The translations under genes were made by a program, and so were the position numbers. A stretch of 48,869 nt of DNA, from positions 1 to 48,869 of the IMG/VR virus record IMGVR_UViG_3300023174_000248; one strand, written 5' to 3'. Below, piece by piece: positions 14,183 to 20,820 of the stretch (its first letter is position 1; every line of letters starts with the position of its first letter). The DNA comes from a virus. The notes below the pieces were generated by a model. It did no database searches. It was not told the origin of the DNA and saw only the letters and a list, made by a program, of their open reading frames with translations.

Positions 14183-14944
14183 ATGAAACCCTTCGACATC
14201 GATGAGCTCGTCCCCGATTACAGGCCGGCCCTCGTGGCGCCTAAGCGAAAACTCACCGCCGCTGAGAAACGGATGTTCGAGCGTTCACAGAGGATCTACA
14301 CGGCACACCCCTACAACCGTCCCGTAGATTCCTACCCCGGCGTGAAGCCCGAGGCGATCCTGAATTGGCGCGCGATCGAGAGGCGAATGGCACAGATCAA
14401 CGAGATGTGGAAGATCGCCAACGGTGCACTGTGGGCAACGCTACAGTTGGCGCACGAACGCCTCGGGCTCGAGCGCCGCGATTCCCTCTGCGTGTTCACT
14501 CAACGTGATTGGATTCTCCGGTATGAGCGCGGCGGCATCTCACACGTGGATCCCGTTCGCCTCGCGAAGGATCTCGTCTCGGGCAAACGTGACGGTGAGA
14601 AGATCGAGAAGATGGCAACCATCAAGTACGAAGAGGGCGGTCGAGAGATCGGGAGGATGGAGCACAAGGCAAACCGCCTCCACAGGATGTTCACTGTGTA
14701 CGAGAGGATCCTGCATCGGGCAATCCAGGATCGCCTCCAGGTGCAGCTCGATCGCACCAGGGATGCGGTGGGTGAAAACGTAACCCACCCGTACTACTAT
14801 CCACCCACCGTGTACATCATCGAGAACGAGGGTAGGATGATGATCGCCCAGAGCGATTCCATGGGGCGGCTCTCGTGGATCAACGGTGATGTGATGATTT
14901 CCGAGAAGGGAGGAAACGATGAGCGAGCGAAAATTGCTGCGTAA
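14183..14944 (+). CDS. Hypothetical protein, 253 aa
   Basis: The frame opens at 14060, but the promoter fixes ATG 14183 (MKPFDIDELVPDYRPALVAP). The body is rich in long charged helices (AIERRMAQINEMWKIANGAL, KANRLHRMFTVYERILHRAI). A C-terminal beta segment follows (TVYIIENEGRMMIAQS). There is no recognisable motif. First gene of a coupled unit running to 16553; the end overlaps the next start by 26 bases. Confidence 0.6.
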   Translation: MKPFDIDELVPDYRPALVAPKRKLTAAEKRMFERSQRIYTAHPYNRPVDSYPGVKPEAILNWRAIERRMAQINEMWKIANGALWATLQLAHERLGLERRDSLCVFTQRDWILRYERGGISHVDPVRLAKDLVSGKRDGEKIEKMATIKYEEGGREIGRMEHKANRLHRMFTVYERILHRAIQDRLQVQLDRTRDAVGENVTHPYYYPPTVYIIENEGRMMIAQSDSMGRLSWINGDVMISEKGGNDERAKIAA

Positions 14945-15116
14945 CGTGGTTCGTTGCCTCAAGTGCAACACCGTGATCGAATCGAAGCACCGGCACGATT
15001 TCGTGTGGTGTGAGTGCAAGGCGATCTTCACCGATGGTGGGATCAATTACATCAAGCGTGGTGGAGATCTCGAGGCAATGGTGGATCTCTCTGAGTACAG
15101 CGAGGTGGAACAGTGA
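14919..15116 (+). CDS. Small Cys-rich phage protein (DUF7695-like)
   Basis: RCLKCNTVIESKHRHDFVWC followed by ECKAIFTDGGINYIKRGG is a pattern often seen in phage genomes: CxxC, ESKxxHDF, CxC, DGG, YxxRGG. I recall it as DUF7695 and treat the name as tentative. The Cys pairs suggest a single zinc site. It overlaps both neighbours and ends in GTGA. Confidence 0.7.
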   Translation: MSERKLLRNVVRCLKCNTVIESKHRHDFVWCECKAIFTDGGINYIKRGGDLEAMVDLSEYSEVEQ

Positions 15117-16012
15117 GCCTATTCAACGGTTGGGGTTTCAAGCGGATCGATTGGGTGGGCGAGATGCACTCTCGCGGGCTCCTCGATGGTGAAGGTGCCT
15201 GGGCTCTGAGCAATGCCCTCCGAGGTGGTGGATACGTTGCAGGCGGATTCGCCCGAGCACTCGCATACGGTGTTCTGTGCGGAGGAAACAACAAGGCCGC
15301 CTGGGATCGGATCGATTGGTACTCTCAGATTCCGGCATACGCGAAGATGCACGGAGCACCGTGGGGTGCATCAGCCCCCCGCGAGGCTGCGTTCTGGAAG
15401 GCGAGTGCAGGCGATATCGATCTATTCTTCCGCGATCCTCAGGGAGCGGCTGCGATGATCAGCGCCCTCGATTGCCGGCCTGGTATCTATGGCATGGGAA
15501 GTTCTCGTGCAGGATACGCGATGGATTACAGGGTGGGGCGCCGGGCCCTACAGATCATCACGAAGGTTCACGGTGATCCCGAGGATGTTATCGGCACGTT
15601 CGATATCGCGAACGCGAAGGTGGTGCTTGAAGAGGGCGGGATCCACTACACGATGGGTTGGTTGCAACTGGAAGAGAAACGGCAACTTGGAATCGATATC
15701 TGGAACAAACCAAATCTTCTGTGGCGGGTTCGAAAGTGGGCGAAGAAGCACCTCTACGCTGATCTTCGGCCGGGCGATCATGCCCCCTACGTGGATGCAG
15801 TTTTCAGCGCGATGGAGGCGGTGAACGCGGGCACGCTGATACGGTGGGGCGAGGCGGTGAAGAAGTACAGCATCCACTCCTTCGCGAAGATGTTCATCGA
15901 AACCTCGCCGCCGGCCGAGGTGTTGAAGATCTCGATGCTCCTCGATTCCTACGATCAGATGTATGTGATCCGGAATCTCACGAAGCTGGGAATGAAGAAT
16001 GATCAACAGTAA
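15113..16012 (+). CDS. Nucleotidyltransferase-like protein
   Basis: The central part holds SAGDIDLFFRDP, a D-x-D pair after a Gly as in Pol-beta-type nucleotidyltransferases. A later strand GTFDIANAK could supply the third Asp. A helix before it (PREAAFWKAS) and the strand LQIITKVHGDPEDVI fit the phage group of such enzymes that I know only as uncharacterised. A helical C-terminal domain follows (about residues 190-299). Members of the fold add nucleotides to RNA ends, proteins or antibiotics. Coupled to the Cys-rich protein by GTGA. Confidence 0.55.
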   Translation: MSLFNGWGFKRIDWVGEMHSRGLLDGEGAWALSNALRGGGYVAGGFARALAYGVLCGGNNKAAWDRIDWYSQIPAYAKMHGAPWGASAPREAAFWKASAGDIDLFFRDPQGAAAMISALDCRPGIYGMGSSRAGYAMDYRVGRRALQIITKVHGDPEDVIGTFDIANAKVVLEEGGIHYTMGWLQLEEKRQLGIDIWNKPNLLWRVRKWAKKHLYADLRPGDHAPYVDAVFSAMEAVNAGTLIRWGEAVKKYSIHSFAKMFIETSPPAEVLKISMLLDSYDQMYVIRNLTKLGMKNDQQ

Positions 16013-16553
16013 AGATGTTAAGATCGGTGATCTGAGGCTGTGCTACGTGGATGGGCGGGATCGGTTTGCCTGGTTCACTTCCATTCCGCTTGTGGATCAG
16101 TGGGGTGATGATTGGAACGATGCACCGTACGAACACAACGCGGGTGAACCGTACAGTACCCACAAGGAGGGTTCCGAGAGGGTGGAACACCACCTCGTGA
16201 AGGTTGCCTGGGATGGCCCGTATGAAACTCCCGCGGAACAGGCCGGGATCAACTCCATGTGGAGCGTGGAACGCATCAATGGGGGCTCCATCGCGTGGCT
16301 CATCCCAACGAAATGGGGAGTTACCGAGGGTGCCGATGTGAAACCCATCCACACAGGGGCCTCGCTCGTGGATTTCGTGATCGCACTGGAGAAGGCGGGT
16401 GGGTATGCGTACCTGCCCCACAATATCGCCTCCCAGATCGCACACGCGGTGCGTGAAGAGAAGCTTAAGAAACCCTTGTCTAAGGGAGCATGTGAAAATG
16501 ATCAAACATGCAATCTTAGTGCAAACTTAATCAACACAGGAAAGTGTGAATAA
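15999..16553 (+). CDS. Conserved phage hypothetical protein, 184 aa
   Basis: The sequence AWFTSIPLVDQWGDDWNDAP then YEHNAGEPY is highly characteristic of a protein I have seen repeatedly in tailed-phage genomes without function. It continues with VEHHLVKVAWDGPYETP, NSMWSVERINGGSIAWL and a helix with KAGGYAYLPHN. It is compact and Trp-rich. The start overlaps the previous gene by 14 bases. Confidence 0.7.
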   Translation: MINSKDVKIGDLRLCYVDGRDRFAWFTSIPLVDQWGDDWNDAPYEHNAGEPYSTHKEGSERVEHHLVKVAWDGPYETPAEQAGINSMWSVERINGGSIAWLIPTKWGVTEGADVKPIHTGASLVDFVIALEKAGGYAYLPHNIASQIAHAVREEKLKKPLSKGACENDQTCNLSANLINTGKCE

Positions 16554-16827
16554 TTATGTATTTGTGGCCCCAAGAAGAAAAAACAAGAGATTTTACCTTG
16601 GAGAACTCGTTCAACCAAGTTTCAGCAATGAATCAGTTTACCTCTTTCCGCGTGATCCCACACACACTATGGGAGTGGAAGACGTCATCGAAGAGTTCGG
16701 TCCACCCTGGCATCGCGGTTCTACCGGAATCGTTCTGGAGACGCGAGAAAATGGATGGATGAGGTTACTCGTTTCCTCAGGAAACTGGGGATGGATAGGA
16801 GACTGGAATGTTGATCCTGTAGAGTAA
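16546..16827 (+). CDS. SH3-like small beta protein
   Basis: GTG 16546 overlaps the previous stop region and gives NNYVFVAPRRKNKRFYLGEL. The second half, GSTGIVLETRENGWMRLLVS then GNWGWIGDWNVDPVE, is an excellent copy of the GIVLE...WM-LLV..G..GWI core shared with the proteins at 3329 and 16855. A TGCAAACT at 16520 is not followed by a suitable -10. Confidence 0.65.
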   Translation: MNNYVFVAPRRKNKRFYLGELVQPSFSNESVYLFPRDPTHTMGVEDVIEEFGPPWHRGSTGIVLETRENGWMRLLVSSGNWGWIGDWNVDPVE

Positions 16828-16828
16828 T

Positions 16829-16848
16829 ACTTACCTACAGAGGTAAGT
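16829..16848. repeat. Hairpin between two SH3-like genes
   Basis: ACTTACC (16829-16835) and GGTAAGT (16842-16848) form a 7-bp stem with a 6-base loop just upstream of the GTG at 16855. It could end the upstream mRNA or control the next start. There is no T run. Confidence 0.45.
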
Positions 16849-16854
16849 TCAAAC

Positions 16855-17127
16855 GTGAAAGTAGGATCACTTGTAACATCCAACACCAAGGTGTACCTTG
16901 ATCCACCTGAGATGGTCGTCGGGGTCGATGAGGATTCATCATGGAGTGAGATTCTTGAGAAAGACTACAGAGACATTCCTTTCGGTCCTCATCAGGTTGG
17001 AATTGTTGTTGCAATTCGATCAACTAACATTATGAAGCATGCTCAGTGGATTAAGGTTCTCACACCCAGCGGAATGGGCGTGTGTTTCTCAGACGAACTA
17101 GATGAGATTCCAACATTTGTAACCTGA
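16855..17127 (+). CDS. SH3-like small beta protein
   Basis: GTG start; KVGSLVTSNTKVYLDPPEMV opens it, and PHQVGIVVAI, QWIKVLTPSGMGVCFSDELD close it. The GIVV...WIKVL...G.GV order is the paralogue signature. The middle holds an acidic insert (DEDSSWSEILEKDY). A hairpin lies directly before the start. Its last codons overlap the next promoter box. Confidence 0.65.
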   Translation: MKVGSLVTSNTKVYLDPPEMVVGVDEDSSWSEILEKDYRDIPFGPHQVGIVVAIRSTNIMKHAQWIKVLTPSGMGVCFSDELDEIPTFVT

Positions 17128-17146
17128 ACAATTCTTGTTGTAGTAT
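17118..17146 (+). promoter_or_regulatory. Phage promoter, TGTAACCT box class
   Basis: TGTAACCT at 17118-17125, 15 bases, TAGTAT at 17141-17146, then 11 bases to ATG 17158. Weaker box and longer leader than most members. Confidence 0.5.
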
Positions 17147-17157
17147 AGAGAAGCAAA

Positions 17158-17598
17158 ATGACACAAGATTACCATGATATCCTCTCAAGAATCTCAGATC
17201 CACCTCTTTGGTGGACTGCTAACGGAGTTCCTCGTTGGTGTGAATTCCACCCCACTGCGGGGTCCAACCCATATGCCCGAGAGGTTGCTCTACTGCGAAT
17301 AGCCTGCCAGAGTTGCGGACATGAATTTGATGCTGAGGTGACATGGTATGAGCATTCTCACCACTGGAACGGTGATCGAGAAGAACCACTTTCTTCACCT
17401 ACGAGGATTAAAGAGTTGCATTATGGAGATCCACCAAACATCAAGTGTTGTCCACCGGGATACACAATGAACTGCATAGATTTGCGTGTTTTGCAGTTCT
17501 GGTCTCGAGATCGTGCGAGATGGGAGAGATGCCCAGAACTAGAGGTCGAACTGAATAACATAGAGGATTATTTCAGAGATGACATCAAGAATTTCTAA
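17158..17598 (+). CDS. Cys-rich conserved phage protein, 146 aa
   Basis: DPPLWWTANGVPRWCEFHP, then IACQSCGHEFDAEVTW, YGDPPNIKCCPPGYTMNC. This set (DPPLWW.NGVPR, CQ.CG..F, YGDPP..CC..G.TMN) is familiar from many phage genomes as a zinc-binding hypothetical. Five or more Cys and several His support one or two metal sites. The last 20 bases overlap the next gene. Confidence 0.7.
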   Translation: MTQDYHDILSRISDPPLWWTANGVPRWCEFHPTAGSNPYAREVALLRIACQSCGHEFDAEVTWYEHSHHWNGDREEPLSSPTRIKELHYGDPPNIKCCPPGYTMNCIDLRVLQFWSRDRARWERCPELEVELNNIEDYFRDDIKNF

Positions 17599-17902
17599 TG
17601 CAACAGAGGGAATCTCGGGATCTTATCTTCGAGGTGATGGTTTTCACCGGTTCGAGTGCCAGTGCACTACCTTCGATCACAACATTCGATTCGAGGTGGA
17701 TTCTGAGACGGGAGATATCTCAATCTCCGTTCCTCTCAACCACTGGTTGCCTTGGTGGAAGCGGATGATCCTCGCGGTGAAGTACGTGTTCATGCGTACC
17801 GAGAGGTACGGGCACTACGATACCGTGCAACTGAATCCCCACGATTACCCACGGATCAGGGCGTTACTGGACGATTCGGAGAAGAAACTGAGGAGTTGGT
17901 GA
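17579..17902 (+). CDS. Conserved phage hypothetical protein, 107 aa
   Basis: The sequence HRFECQCTTFDHNIRFEVDS then LPWWKRMILAVKYVFM and ERYGHYDTVQLNPHDYPRIR matches a phage hypothetical I recognise by its WKR...A.KY.F helix and YGH.D strand. CQC could bind metal with a His. The hydrophobic helix is short for a membrane span. Function unknown. Confidence 0.65.
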   Translation: MTSRISNATEGISGSYLRGDGFHRFECQCTTFDHNIRFEVDSETGDISISVPLNHWLPWWKRMILAVKYVFMRTERYGHYDTVQLNPHDYPRIRALLDDSEKKLRSW

Positions 17903-17903
17903 G

Positions 17904-18146
17904 ATGAAGTTCTACAAGTTGCGCGACATGACGAATGGGAAGTACTCGAGTGGGGGTAACTTCCCGAAGTGGAGTGACAAGGGCAAGATCTGGTTGAACC
18001 TGGGCGCCCTCAAGTCCCACCTCACCACTCTCGCGAAGTCCGGGGTGAACATCTCGCCCTTCTGGGAGGTGATCGAGATGGAGGTTACCGAGGCGACGGC
18101 GTATCCCGCGGCGGCGATCGCGAAGAAACCGGGAGGTGCGAAGTGA
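17904..18146 (+). CDS. Conserved small phage protein, 80 aa
   Basis: MKFYKLRDMTNGKYSSGGNF then KWSDKGKIWLNLGALKSHLT is a recurrent phage protein: YK.R....G.+S.GG..P+....GK.W...G.LK.HL. A C-terminal Ala-rich tail follows. No function is known. It starts one base after the previous stop and overlaps the next by GTGA. Confidence 0.65.
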   Translation: MKFYKLRDMTNGKYSSGGNFPKWSDKGKIWLNLGALKSHLTTLAKSGVNISPFWEVIEMEVTEATAYPAAAIAKKPGGAK

Positions 18147-18529
18147 GTTTCACATCGAAGTTCTCTGAGGGCATCTACAAGGGCACGTATCCTGAGGAGA
18201 AGGTTTCAACCTGGAAGGATATTGGGGAGATCCAAAGGGAACAACACCCGTATCCCGCGGATCCCTTCTCCCTCGAGGTTCCACGTCCCGATGGGAAACT
18301 GAGGCCCACCCACTTCACCGTGAAGGTGCCACCCAACACCCTCGTGGTGTACTATCCCAATCCAGATGATCACTCCATCTTCTCCCCGTTCAGGCCCGGT
18401 GAAACGGTTCTCTACCTCGGTGAGATCGAGCACATGCGGGGGCACGGGGCCTTCGTGGATCGCGAGGGAAAGGTGAGATACGGATACCATGTATGGAATT
18501 TTAGGGTGATTCCTGAAGAAGAAGTGTGA
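18143..18529 (+). CDS. SH3-like C-terminal domain protein, 128 aa
   Basis: A Pro-rich N-terminal half (QREQHPYPADPFSLEVPRPD) precedes a beta domain: FRPGETVLYLGEIEHMRGHG, FVDREGKVRYGYHVWNFRVI. The PGE(D)-V-LYLGEI turn and the final strand match the SH3-like group here. GTG start overlapping the previous stop. Confidence 0.6.
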   Translation: MSFTSKFSEGIYKGTYPEEKVSTWKDIGEIQREQHPYPADPFSLEVPRPDGKLRPTHFTVKVPPNTLVVYYPNPDDHSIFSPFRPGETVLYLGEIEHMRGHGAFVDREGKVRYGYHVWNFRVIPEEEV

Positions 18530-18544
18530 ATGAAGGAGGATGGC

Positions 18545-18799
18545 ATGAGCGAGAAGAAGAAGATCAAGAAGAAGGAACTGTTGAGGAGGATCGAGGATCT
18601 CGAGTTAAAGGTCGCAGTTCTCCGCGATAAGGTGAAATTCCTGGGTACACACGTTCAATCACCTGTGATTCCGTTCCTCTGCACATCCATAGAGAACACG
18701 CAGCCCATCTGCCCACAGTGCGGGATCGACCCTAACAAGAGTGGAAGCGGAACCTGCACAGGTCTGAACTGTCCATATTCTCTGAAGATCACCTGCTGA
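18545..18799 (+). CDS. Coiled coil plus zinc ribbon protein
   Basis: An AGGAGG ribosome site selects ATG 18545. A Lys-rich coiled coil (KKKELLRRIEDLELKVAVLR) is followed by ICPQCGIDPNKSGSGTC and LNCPYS, a compact Cys cluster that probably binds one zinc. Short helix-plus-ribbon proteins like this are common and uncharacterised in phages. Confidence 0.6.
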   Translation: MSEKKKIKKKELLRRIEDLELKVAVLRDKVKFLGTHVQSPVIPFLCTSIENTQPICPQCGIDPNKSGSGTCTGLNCPYSLKITC

Positions 18800-18809
18800 G
18801 GACGTCCAA

Positions 18810-19052
18810 ATGATTGCACATGTAGGATCCATGTTGAAGGCAAAGTTTAGGCACGTTCACGTTTGGGATGATGATCTCGACGAATCGCTCGATGAGCTAG
18901 CGAAAGGTGATCTCATGCTAATCCTCGCGGAATCAAATCCGAAACGTCCCAAGCGACTCAATCCTGGGTTCTACCGCAAGGTACTCACACAGGGTGGTCG
19001 GGTAGGATGGGTTCATCTCGACAATTGTTCTGAGGTCGACGGCGATCGATAA
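18810..19052 (+). CDS. SH3-like small beta protein
   Basis: MIAHVGSMLKAKFRHVHVWD then KGDLMLILAESNPKR, FYRKVLTQGGRVGWVHLDNC. The VLTQGG.VGWV...N ending is the paralogue signature (compare VLTPSGMGV at 16855). It starts 10 bases after the previous stop. Function unknown. Confidence 0.6.
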   Translation: MIAHVGSMLKAKFRHVHVWDDDLDESLDELAKGDLMLILAESNPKRPKRLNPGFYRKVLTQGGRVGWVHLDNCSEVDGDR

Positions 19053-19063
19053 TACTTAAACAC

Positions 19064-19273
19064 ATGAAGATCAGGTTATCAGAATTAAGGCGAATTATCC
19101 GTGAGGTACTCGAGGAGCAAGGTGACGTTCCTGGGCATCTCTCTCCCGGTTCGAGCGGGCCCATGTCAGGCGAGAAGATGCACTCCACGGAACACGGTGG
19201 AATGGGCGTGCGACACGAGGAAGAGGACGACCTCGAAGAGATCGAGAGTTTCGATGAAGATACGGATCTCTGA
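19064..19273 (+). CDS. Small acidic protein with shared N-terminal helix
   Basis: MKIRLSELRRIIREVLEE begins the protein and is repeated almost exactly at the start of the next gene. The rest is disordered, rich in Gly, His and then Asp/Glu (DDLEEIESFDEDTDL). An N-terminal amphipathic basic helix on otherwise unrelated proteins suggests a targeting tag, for instance for packing into the head. It ends 20 bases inside the next gene. Confidence 0.6.
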   Translation: MKIRLSELRRIIREVLEEQGDVPGHLSPGSSGPMSGEKMHSTEHGGMGVRHEEEDDLEEIESFDEDTDL

Positions 19274-19583
19274 GCTCCGGCGCATCATCAGGTCCGTCCT
19301 CGCGGAGGGCCCGTCTGGTCCTGGTATCACCTCGGATCCCACAGACGTGAAGGGATTCTACAGTTACGACGTGGAGCGCGGCGCGGACATCCACGGTTAT
19401 TGGTACAAGTCGCCGGGCCGAGCGATGGGAACCGATGGCGACCCGATGCGACCAGAGGACGCCGAGGAGTACATCGGATTCAAGACGAAGGGCGCCAAGC
19501 CCGAGGACGCCGCGGCGGAGGCGAAGCCCAAAGACGAAGAATCCAAACCTTCGGTCACGACCGATCTCTCTCCTGTCGACTGA
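19254..19583 (+). CDS. Hypothetical protein with shared N-terminal helix
   Basis: ATG 19254 gives MKIRISELRRIIRSVLAE, almost the same first 18 residues as the previous gene. A Gly/Asp-rich segment follows (VKGFYSYDVERGADIHGYWY), then an Ala/Glu/Lys-rich disordered tail. The frame opens at 19101, but the shared N terminus settles the start. Function unknown. Confidence 0.6.
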   Translation: MKIRISELRRIIRSVLAEGPSGPGITSDPTDVKGFYSYDVERGADIHGYWYKSPGRAMGTDGDPMRPEDAEEYIGFKTKGAKPEDAAAEAKPKDEESKPSVTTDLSPVD

Positions 19584-19584
19584 G

Positions 19585-19613
19585 TGTACTGTTGCAACTC
19601 GTTAGTATATAGT
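19585..19613 (+). promoter_or_regulatory. Phage promoter, degenerate box
   Basis: TGTACTGT at 19585-19592, 15 bases, TATAGT at 19608-19613 (TATATAGT), exactly 6 bases to ATG 19620. Five of eight box bases match, but every spacing fits. Confidence 0.5.
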
Positions 19614-19619
19614 AGTAAC

Positions 19620-19790
19620 ATGATGAGAAACATCAAGAAGAACCTGTGGGATGCCCTTCGTTCACCACGAACTGTGGCATTTCTCAAGTTGGGAGCGGCA
19701 CTCGTTGGCGTGATCCACGCGATCGATGAACTACGTGAAACTCCAACTGCGAAGAAACAGATCGGATTTCAAATCGACGAAGAGGGTTGA
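19620..19790 (+). CDS. Small hypothetical protein, 56 aa
   Basis: The promoter spacing selects ATG 19620 (MMRNIKKNLWDALRSPRTVA). A basic N terminus is followed by a moderately hydrophobic helix (FLKLGAALVGVIHAIDEL) and a polar tail. It could be a membrane-associated or helical-bundle protein. No family recognised. Confidence 0.5.
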   Translation: MMRNIKKNLWDALRSPRTVAFLKLGAALVGVIHAIDELRETPTAKKQIGFQIDEEG

Positions 19791-19803
19791 TTTAACTGCC
19801 TAC

Positions 19804-19962
19804 ATGGAGATAAAAGGTTATAAAACACCCAAGGATGAAGCGAAATGGGCACAATTTCCACTGAAATTAAAAATCCTTGAAGGAAAAGATCTTATACAAC
19901 TTGGAATACTTGATGTAGATTCAGTACGTGAAACAAAAACACATTCCGACTTAGCTCAGTAG
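19804..19962 (+). CDS. Possible 52-aa protein running into tRNA-Asn
   Basis: ATG 19804 gives MEIKGYKTPKDEAKWAQFPL and continues with KLKILEGKDLIQLGILDVDS. It looks coding in composition but has no ribosome site, and its last 18 bases overlap the 5' end of the tRNA-Asn gene. It may be co-transcribed with the tRNAs or be a remnant. Confidence 0.3.
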   Translation: MEIKGYKTPKDEAKWAQFPLKLKILEGKDLIQLGILDVDSVRETKTHSDLAQ

Positions 19963-20213
19963 GCAGAGCAGAGAGCTGTCAAAAAAAGGCAGCGTTTCGT
20001 AGGAATACGAAATGTAAAAGACCCGAACTTCAGGGAACCCTTCATCGAAAGATATGGCAATCCTGAGCCAAGCCCGAAAGGGAAGGTGCAGAGACTATAA
20101 TGGGTCCATCCAGAACGGATGATGGGATAGTCCAGACCACAAATCGAAAGAGCGGCGAAAGCTGAAGTGGTAAAGTAACTCTCAGGTCCCTGGTTCGATC
20201 CCAGGAGTCGGAG
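19945..20213 (+). tRNA. tRNA-Asn(GTT) interrupted by a group I intron
   Basis: The 5' exon (19945-19979) contains acceptor TCCGACT, the D arm and anticodon stem GAGAG plus loop bases CTGT. The 3' exon (20176-20213) supplies TAA, CTCTC, the T arm (CCTGG/CCAGG with TTCGATC) and acceptor AGTCGGA plus G73. Joined, the anticodon loop is CTGTTAA with GTT at 34-36. All stems pair perfectly. CCA is not encoded. The interruption lies between anticodon bases 35 and 36. Confidence 0.92.
19980..20175 (+). mobile_element. Group I intron (IC3-like), 196 nt, no ORF
   Basis: P1: exon GCTGT pairs with intron GCAGC (19990-19994), giving the U-G wobble at the 5' splice site. P2: TTTCGTA/TACGAAA. P3: GACCC (20020-20024)/GGGTC (20102-20106). 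P4: CAGGG/TCCTG. P6a: CCC-GAAA-GGG. P7: GACTAT (20093-20098)/ATAGTC (20127-20132). P8: CATCC/GGATG. P9: CCAC/GTGG. The intron ends in G at 20175. The whole core is intact, so it should self-splice. Small tRNA introns of this type are best known from cyanobacteria and some proteobacteria. Confidence 0.9.
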
Positions 20214-20229
20214 CAAAACAAAGGTAAAA

Positions 20230-20472
20230 ATGCAAAGAGTGAAGAACGTAGACACGAAGGCGGAAACACCTCTCCCTGAGCTTCAGAAGGCACTCGATGC
20301 ATTGAAGCCAGGTGAGAAAGTTTACTGTCCCAACACGAAGGCGGAGATTCTGAAGGTGCAAGAGAATCTCACGCGGCGGAGGCACGAGATACCAGGGGCA
20401 GATTCACATCTCGAGTACATAGAGGCGATGATCATCGCGGAGGCTAATGGAAACTTAGAGTTCAAGAAGTAA
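20230..20472 (+). CDS. Hypothetical protein, 80 aa
   Basis: It lies 16 bases after tRNA-Asn and 15 bases before tRNA-Ser, so it is carried on the tRNA transcript. MQRVKNVDTKAETPLPELQK is followed by KALDALKPGEKVYCPNTKAE and a helical C terminus. An AAAGGT ribosome site precedes ATG. No family recognised. Confidence 0.5.
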   Translation: MQRVKNVDTKAETPLPELQKALDALKPGEKVYCPNTKAEILKVQENLTRRRHEIPGADSHLEYIEAMIIAEANGNLEFKK

Positions 20473-20487
20473 TTTATACTTCAATCT

Positions 20488-20575
20488 GGAGAGATGGCTG
20501 AGTTGGTTTAAAGCAATCGACTTGAAATCGATCGTGCCCGGAAGGGCACCGGGGGTTCGAATCCCTCTCTCTCCG
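20488..20575 (+). tRNA. tRNA-Ser(TGA)
   Basis: Acceptor GGAGAGA/TCTCTCC, anticodon stem ATCGA/TCGAT with loop CTTGAAA (anticodon TGA), a long variable arm (GTGCCC/GGGCAC) typical of class II tRNA, and T arm with GGTTCGAATCC. Discriminator G. 88 nt. Confidence 0.95.
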
Positions 20576-20606
20576 CAATATCGGCGATGATCATATCATC
20601 GATATA

Positions 20607-20627
20607 CTGGATGTTTTTAACATCCAG
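20607..20627 (+). terminator. Strong hairpin after tRNA-Ser
   Basis: CTGGATGTT and AACATCCAG form a perfect 9-bp stem with a 3-base T loop, 31 bases after tRNA-Ser. No T run follows, so it could be a processing or stability element rather than a full terminator. Confidence 0.45.
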
Positions 20628-20697
20628 GCATGCACGCCTCATGTTATTTAATGAAGGTGAAAGCGATCAGGCGAATTATGTCGTGAGTAACCACCTC

Positions 20698-20769
20698 GGA
20701 ACACAAGCATTAGCGGTGATGCAATTGGCTTTTAACCTCTTGAACTGAGTTCAACTCTCAGGTGTTCCA
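20698..20769 (+). tRNA. tRNA-Lys(TTT)-like gene, partly degenerate
   Basis: Acceptor GGAACAC/GTGTTCC is perfect, the D stem GCAT/ATGC is perfect, and the T stem CTGAG/CTCAG carries loop TTCAACT. The anticodon loop CTTTTAA reads TTT (Lys). The anticodon stem ATTGG/CCTCT has two mismatches (T-C, T-T), and position 8 is A instead of T. It is either an unusual tRNA or a decaying one. 72 nt, discriminator A. Confidence 0.55.
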
Positions 20770-20820
20770 CAACGTTGTAAATAATCTGTAAGTTTTAGGA
20801 TCGAACAAATAGTTATTCAC

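Noticed and set aside
16520-16556. TGCAAACT followed 36 bases later by an ATG, as a leaderless unit
   Set aside because: No -10 at the expected place, and the frame from that ATG is not protein-like. The SH3-like frame from GTG 16546 is preferred.
16818-16849. TGTAGAGT as a promoter for the 16855 gene
   Set aside because: The only -10-like hexamer (TAAGTT) is 18 bases away and is part of a hairpin stem; spacing does not fit the class.
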